Shown: piece after piece, positions 61,464-64,000 of the stretch
How the letters are laid out: each line of letters begins with the position of its first letter
Numbering within the stretch: the stretch's first letter is position 1
Assembly: GCF_036250675.1 (NCBI RefSeq)
Contig: NZ_CP109592.1
Coordinates: 2,046,001-2,110,000, forward strand
Source of the DNA: Streptomyces sp. NBC_01689
GTDB lineage: Bacteria > Actinomycetota > Actinomycetes > Streptomycetales > Streptomycetaceae
Reading direction: 5' to 3'
Length of the DNA stretch: 64,000 nucleotides
Made by a program: the position numbers and the translations under genes
The notes under the pieces: model-generated
What the model was told of the DNA's origin: nothing
Databases searched by the model: none
What the model saw: the letters and a program-made list of their open reading frames with translations, nothing else

Positions 61464-62429
61464 TCACGGTACGCCGAGGTGATCACGGTAGGCGGCGGGG
61501 GTGATGCCGAGGCGGCTGGTGAACACGCGCCGGAGGGTCTCGGCGCTGCCGAACCCGCTCCGGGCCGCCGCGACCGCGACGGTGTGCCCCGCCTGGAGCT
61601 GGGCCTGGGCGCTCTCCAGCCGGACCATCTCGACGTAGCGGGCCGGGGTGGTGCCGATCTCGTCGTGGAAGAGCCGGGCCAGCTGCCGGACACTGACCGC
61701 CGCCCGGGACGCCATGGCAGGGACGCTGTGGTCCCCGCCGGGGTCGGCCGCGACGGCGTCCAGCGGCGCGCGCAGGGGGTGGTCACGGCCGACGTGCCGG
61801 CGCGAGGGCGCGGAGAACTGCGACAGTCCGCCGGGGCGCTGCATGAACACGACCATCGCCTCGGCCACGTCGCGTGCCACCCGCGGACCGTGGTCCTCCT
61901 CCACCAGGGCGAGGGCCAGGTCGATGCCGGAGCTCACGCCCGCCGAGGTCACGACGGAGCCGTCACGCACGTAGAGGGCGTCCGCCTCCACAACGACCCG
62001 CTCGTAACGGCGGGCGAACTCCTCCGCCTGCCGCCAGTGCGTCGTGGCCCTGCGTCCGTCGAGCAGTCCGACCTCGGCCAGCAGGAACGACCCCGTACAC
62101 ACCGACGCGATCCGCTCCGCCCCGGACGTCAGCCGCCGGACCGCCTCCACCAGGTCGGCGTCGAACGGGCGGTCCACCATGCCGTACGCCCCCGGCACCA
62201 GCACGGTGTGCGCGGGAGCGGTGTCGGCCGCGGCGGACTCGGGGTGCAGCGTGAGCCCGGTCGAGGTGCGGACGTCCGCGCCGTCCGGTGACACCACGCT
62301 CACCCGGTAGCCCGGCCCGTACCGGCCCGCGTGACTGAAGACGTCGGCGGGGCCCGCCACGTCGATCGACGTGACGCCGTCGAAGGCCAGGATCACGACC
62401 CGGCGCCCGGTGTCCTGCTGCTGCGGCAT
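61464..62429 (-). CDS. GlxA-type AraC-family regulator (DJ-1/PfpI fusion)
   Basis: ATG 62429 with GGAG gives 321 residues. The N-terminal part is a DJ-1/PfpI-like domain ([21 protein letters not shown], then the Cys elbow [17 protein letters not shown] and ATTHW). The C-terminus is an AraC helix-turn-helix pair ([41 protein letters not shown]). This is the GlxA arrangement common in Streptomyces. It is divergent from a flavodoxin-fold oxidoreductase and likely regulates it. Confidence 0.93.
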   Translation of the reverse strand: MPQQQDTGRRVVILAFDGVTSIDVAGPADVFSHAGRYGPGYRVSVVSPDGADVRTSTGLTLHPESAAADTAPAHTVLVPGAYGMVDRPFDADLVEAVRRLTSGAERIASVCTGSFLLAEVGLLDGRRATTHWRQAEEFARRYERVVVEADALYVRDGSVVTSAGVSSGIDLALALVEEDHGPRVARDVAEAMVVFMQRPGGLSQFSAPSRRHVGRDHPLRAPLDAVAADPGGDHSVPAMASRAAVSVRQLARLFHDEIGTTPARYVEMVRLESAQAQLQAGHTVAVAAARSGFGSAETLRRVFTSRLGITPAAYRDHLGVP

Positions 62430-62581
62430 CGGCTCCAGCCTCTCCACGAAGATCCCACCGCCCCACGTCACCCCACCCCACCCCAAGGCTAGGCGCCCCG
62501 GTGCCGACCGCCAGGACGGCCATGGCCGGCCGGGCACCCCGGCCCGACCACCCGACGAAGCACACACCGAGAGAGAAGAAC

Positions 62582-63151
62582 ATGACCGGCACCACCGATG
62601 TCTCCCCCCGCACCCTCGTCCTGCTCGGCCACCCGGACCTCGCCCGGTCCCGGATCAACCGGGCCATGGCGGGCGCGGTCCGCGGCCTGTCCCACGTCAC
62701 CCTGCACGACCTGCACGCCGCCTATCCCGACCGGCGTATCGACGTCCCCGCCGAACAGCGTCTGGTCGGCGGGAACGAGGTGATCGTGCTGCAGTTCCCG
62801 CTGCACTGGTACTCCGTGCCGGGCTTCCTCAAGCAGTGGCTGGACGAGGTCATGACCCGCGGTTTCGCCTACGACACCGGGGGGCTGCTCACCGGCAGGA
62901 CGCTGCTGGTCGTCACGTCGACCGGCGGGGTCGCCGACGCCTACCGGCCCGGCGCCTTCCACCGCTTCACCATGGCCGAACTGCTGCGGCCCCTGGAGCA
63001 GACCGCCCATCGCATGGGCATGGCCTTCGCCCGGCCGTTCGTCCTCCACGACGCGCGCGGCGTGGGCGACGAGGAGCTGGCCGAGCACACCGAGCGGTAC
63101 CGGAGGCTGCTCGTCTCCGGGCCCGTCGCCCGCGAGGGCCTCGCGGTGTGA
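62582..63151 (+). CDS. Flavodoxin-fold NAD(P)H oxidoreductase (KefF/MdaB type)
   Basis: ATG 62582 follows GAGAGAGAAG and gives 189 residues. It is a quinone reductase-like flavodoxin fold: [14 protein letters not shown] (FMN phosphate loop), [21 protein letters not shown] and [12 protein letters not shown]. Such enzymes reduce quinones by two electrons or act as regulators of Kef potassium efflux channels; no channel gene is nearby, so quinone detoxification is more likely. It is divergent from the GlxA-type regulator. Confidence 0.92.
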   Translation: MTGTTDVSPRTLVLLGHPDLARSRINRAMAGAVRGLSHVTLHDLHAAYPDRRIDVPAEQRLVGGNEVIVLQFPLHWYSVPGFLKQWLDEVMTRGFAYDTGGLLTGRTLLVVTSTGGVADAYRPGAFHRFTMAELLRPLEQTAHRMGMAFARPFVLHDARGVGDEELAEHTERYRRLLVSGPVAREGLAV

Positions 63152-63163
63152 CCGGCGGTCCGG

Positions 63164-63703
63164 TCAGCCCCGCCGCGCGCGGACGAGGGTGTCGCCCACC
63201 CACGCGGGGAAGACGAGTCGCGGGCGGAAGCGGCCCTCGACCTCGAAGGGCAGCGAGAAGGTGGGGCTCGTGCGCAGGTCCCGGTGGACGGTGCGGACGT
63301 CGACGCGGGTGTCCGGCAGATGCAGGGGCGAGCCGAAGGGCCCGATCCGGTTGATCCTCGCGTGAATGCGGTCGCCGTACACCAGGGCGGCACAGCCGTG
63401 GTCCTCGGCCCGTGCCGCCGGGACGGCGGACGCCCAGCGGCTGAACTCGTCGAGGTAGCCGTACCGGGACATCTCCTGGAAAGTGATCCTCTCGGTCCGC
63501 ACGGCCTGCGGGCCGTCCAGGAACACGAGGAGCCGCGGCACCCCCGCGCGGCGCCGCCAGTGGGCGGGCAGATCCCGGACCACGCCGTCCAGGACGCGCA
63601 GGACGTCCGCGCGCACGGCGGGCTCCAGAGCCCGCAGCTGTCCCAGCAGGAATGCGCTCGCCTCGTCCACCCCGCAAGCATCCACGAACTCCGGCCGTCG
63701 CAT
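63164..63703 (-). CDS. Unknown protein
   Basis: ATG 63703 gives 179 residues; no clear ribosome site is seen, so the start is tentative. The protein is soluble and mixed alpha/beta: a helical N-terminal half (FLLGQLRALEPAVRADVLRV) and a beta-rich C-terminal half (RINRIGPFGSPLHLPDTRVD, FEVEGRFRPRLVFPAWVG). I do not recognise the family and see no catalytic motif. It converges on the flavodoxin-fold gene with only 12 bp between stops. Confidence 0.75.
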   Translation of the reverse strand: MRRPEFVDACGVDEASAFLLGQLRALEPAVRADVLRVLDGVVRDLPAHWRRRAGVPRLLVFLDGPQAVRTERITFQEMSRYGYLDEFSRWASAVPAARAEDHGCAALVYGDRIHARINRIGPFGSPLHLPDTRVDVRTVHRDLRTSPTFSLPFEVEGRFRPRLVFPAWVGDTLVRARRG

Positions 63704-63750
63704 CAACGGCGCGGACGGCGGCCCGGACCGGTGCGCGCACCGCCCACGCC

Positions 63751-63787
63751 GGAGGACCCGGCACTATTGCAGTGGGCCGGGTCCTCC
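63751..63787 (-). terminator. Terminator of the right-edge gene
   Basis: Arms ggaggacccggc (63751-63762) and gccgggtcctcc (63776-63787) pair perfectly over 12 bp, and an inner CACT/AGTG can extend the stem. It lies 18 bp downstream of the stop at 63806. Confidence 0.85.
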
Positions 63788-63805
63788 GTGGTGCGGTTGT
63801 CTCAC

Positions 63806-64000
63806 TTACCAGCCGTGACGGTCCCGGACGACCCGGAAGCTGCCCACGACGCCGTCCTTGACCTTCACGCCACCGTGGACGAAGTGGGACACGACGCCGT
63901 TGGAGGTGCTCCAGGGGCCGACCGTGGCAACGGGGGAACCGTTGTCGCAGGTCGCGCCACGGAACACCTCGACGGTCCGGCGGCTGTCGTTGCGGACGTT
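63806..64000 (-). CDS. C-terminal part of a small, probably secreted protein
   Basis: The last 64 codons of a minus-strand gene are visible; its start is beyond the right edge. The translation contains SRRTVEVFRGATCDNGSPVA and ends in VVRDRHGW with a TAA stop. It is beta-rich with one Cys, few charged clusters and many Val/Gly residues, like small exported Streptomyces proteins. Family unknown. A strong terminator follows. Confidence 0.65.
   Translation of the reverse strand, partial: NVRNDSRRTVEVFRGATCDNGSPVATVGPWSTSNGVVSHFVHGGVKVKDGVVGSFRVVRDRHGW

Noticed and set aside
61374..62291. Plus-strand frame with an AGGAG upstream, antisense to the GlxA-type gene
   Set aside because: The ribosome-like site is tempting, but the product is a low-complexity mirror of a well-defined regulator.

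Overview
The window is a stretch of chromosome from a high-GC actinomycete, almost certainly Streptomyces or a close relative. The evidence is a very high GC content with strong third-position bias, twin-arginine and lipoprotein exported carbohydrate enzymes, an actinobacterial IdeR/DmdR-type iron box, dense GntR/LacI/MarR/MerR/LysR regulation, and one rare in-frame TTA codon (the bldA hallmark). No rRNA, tRNA, CRISPR array, insertion sequence or prophage was seen. Both ends cut through genes.

Left part (1-15,461): a truncated GH5 glucanase with a TTA codon, a secreted DUF3103-like protein, a Tat-exported PHP-family phosphoesterase, a secreted GH92 alpha-mannosidase with a LacI-type operator, a three-gene translationally coupled operon (GntR regulator, unknown protein, GMC alcohol/steroid oxidase), a lipoprotein esterase, a 57-residue small protein and an FG-GAP propeller protein.

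15,461-25,807: a LacI-regulated glycan island on the minus strand: sugar-binding lipoprotein, two permeases, GH38 alpha-mannosidase and GH2 beta-galactosidase. The LacI gene lies just upstream, separated from it by a perfect 50-bp palindrome built of 12-bp units. With the GH92 and perhaps the GH5 gene it looks like a mannose/galactose-rich glycan regulon.

26,000-44,223: mostly single genes and small regulator-target pairs: a cyclic-nucleotide-domain histidine kinase, several oxidoreductases with adjacent MarR or LysR regulators and clear palindromic operators, a HEAT-repeat protein followed by a MerR regulator whose effector part is itself HEAT repeats (with a classical 19-bp-spacer MerR promoter), a TMEM165/GDT1 manganese exporter behind a yybP-ykoY riboswitch, a WGR-propeller protein, an iron-box-controlled DUF2470 protein, two tandem beta-carbonic anhydrases and an MBL-fold hydrolase.

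44,347-57,859: the most striking locus, a tightly packed run of 12 same-strand genes that appears to encode a whole pathway from extracellular alpha-galactosides to central metabolism. It holds a secreted GH27 alpha-galactosidase with a C-terminal propeller, an ABC importer, a cytoplasmic GH36 alpha-galactosidase, a mutarotase, a candidate galactose dehydrogenase (SDR), an SMP-30 lactonase, a DgoD galactonate dehydratase, a PfkB kinase, a KDPG-type aldolase and a DgoR-like GntR regulator. This is the oxidative De Ley-Doudoroff route, not the Leloir route.

Right end (58,465-64,000): a GNAT acetyltransferase, a PAS-GAF-PP2C-HATPase protein whose phosphatase metal ligands look degenerate, a GlxA-type regulator divergent from a flavodoxin-fold oxidoreductase, an unknown protein, and the 3' end of a small secreted-type protein.
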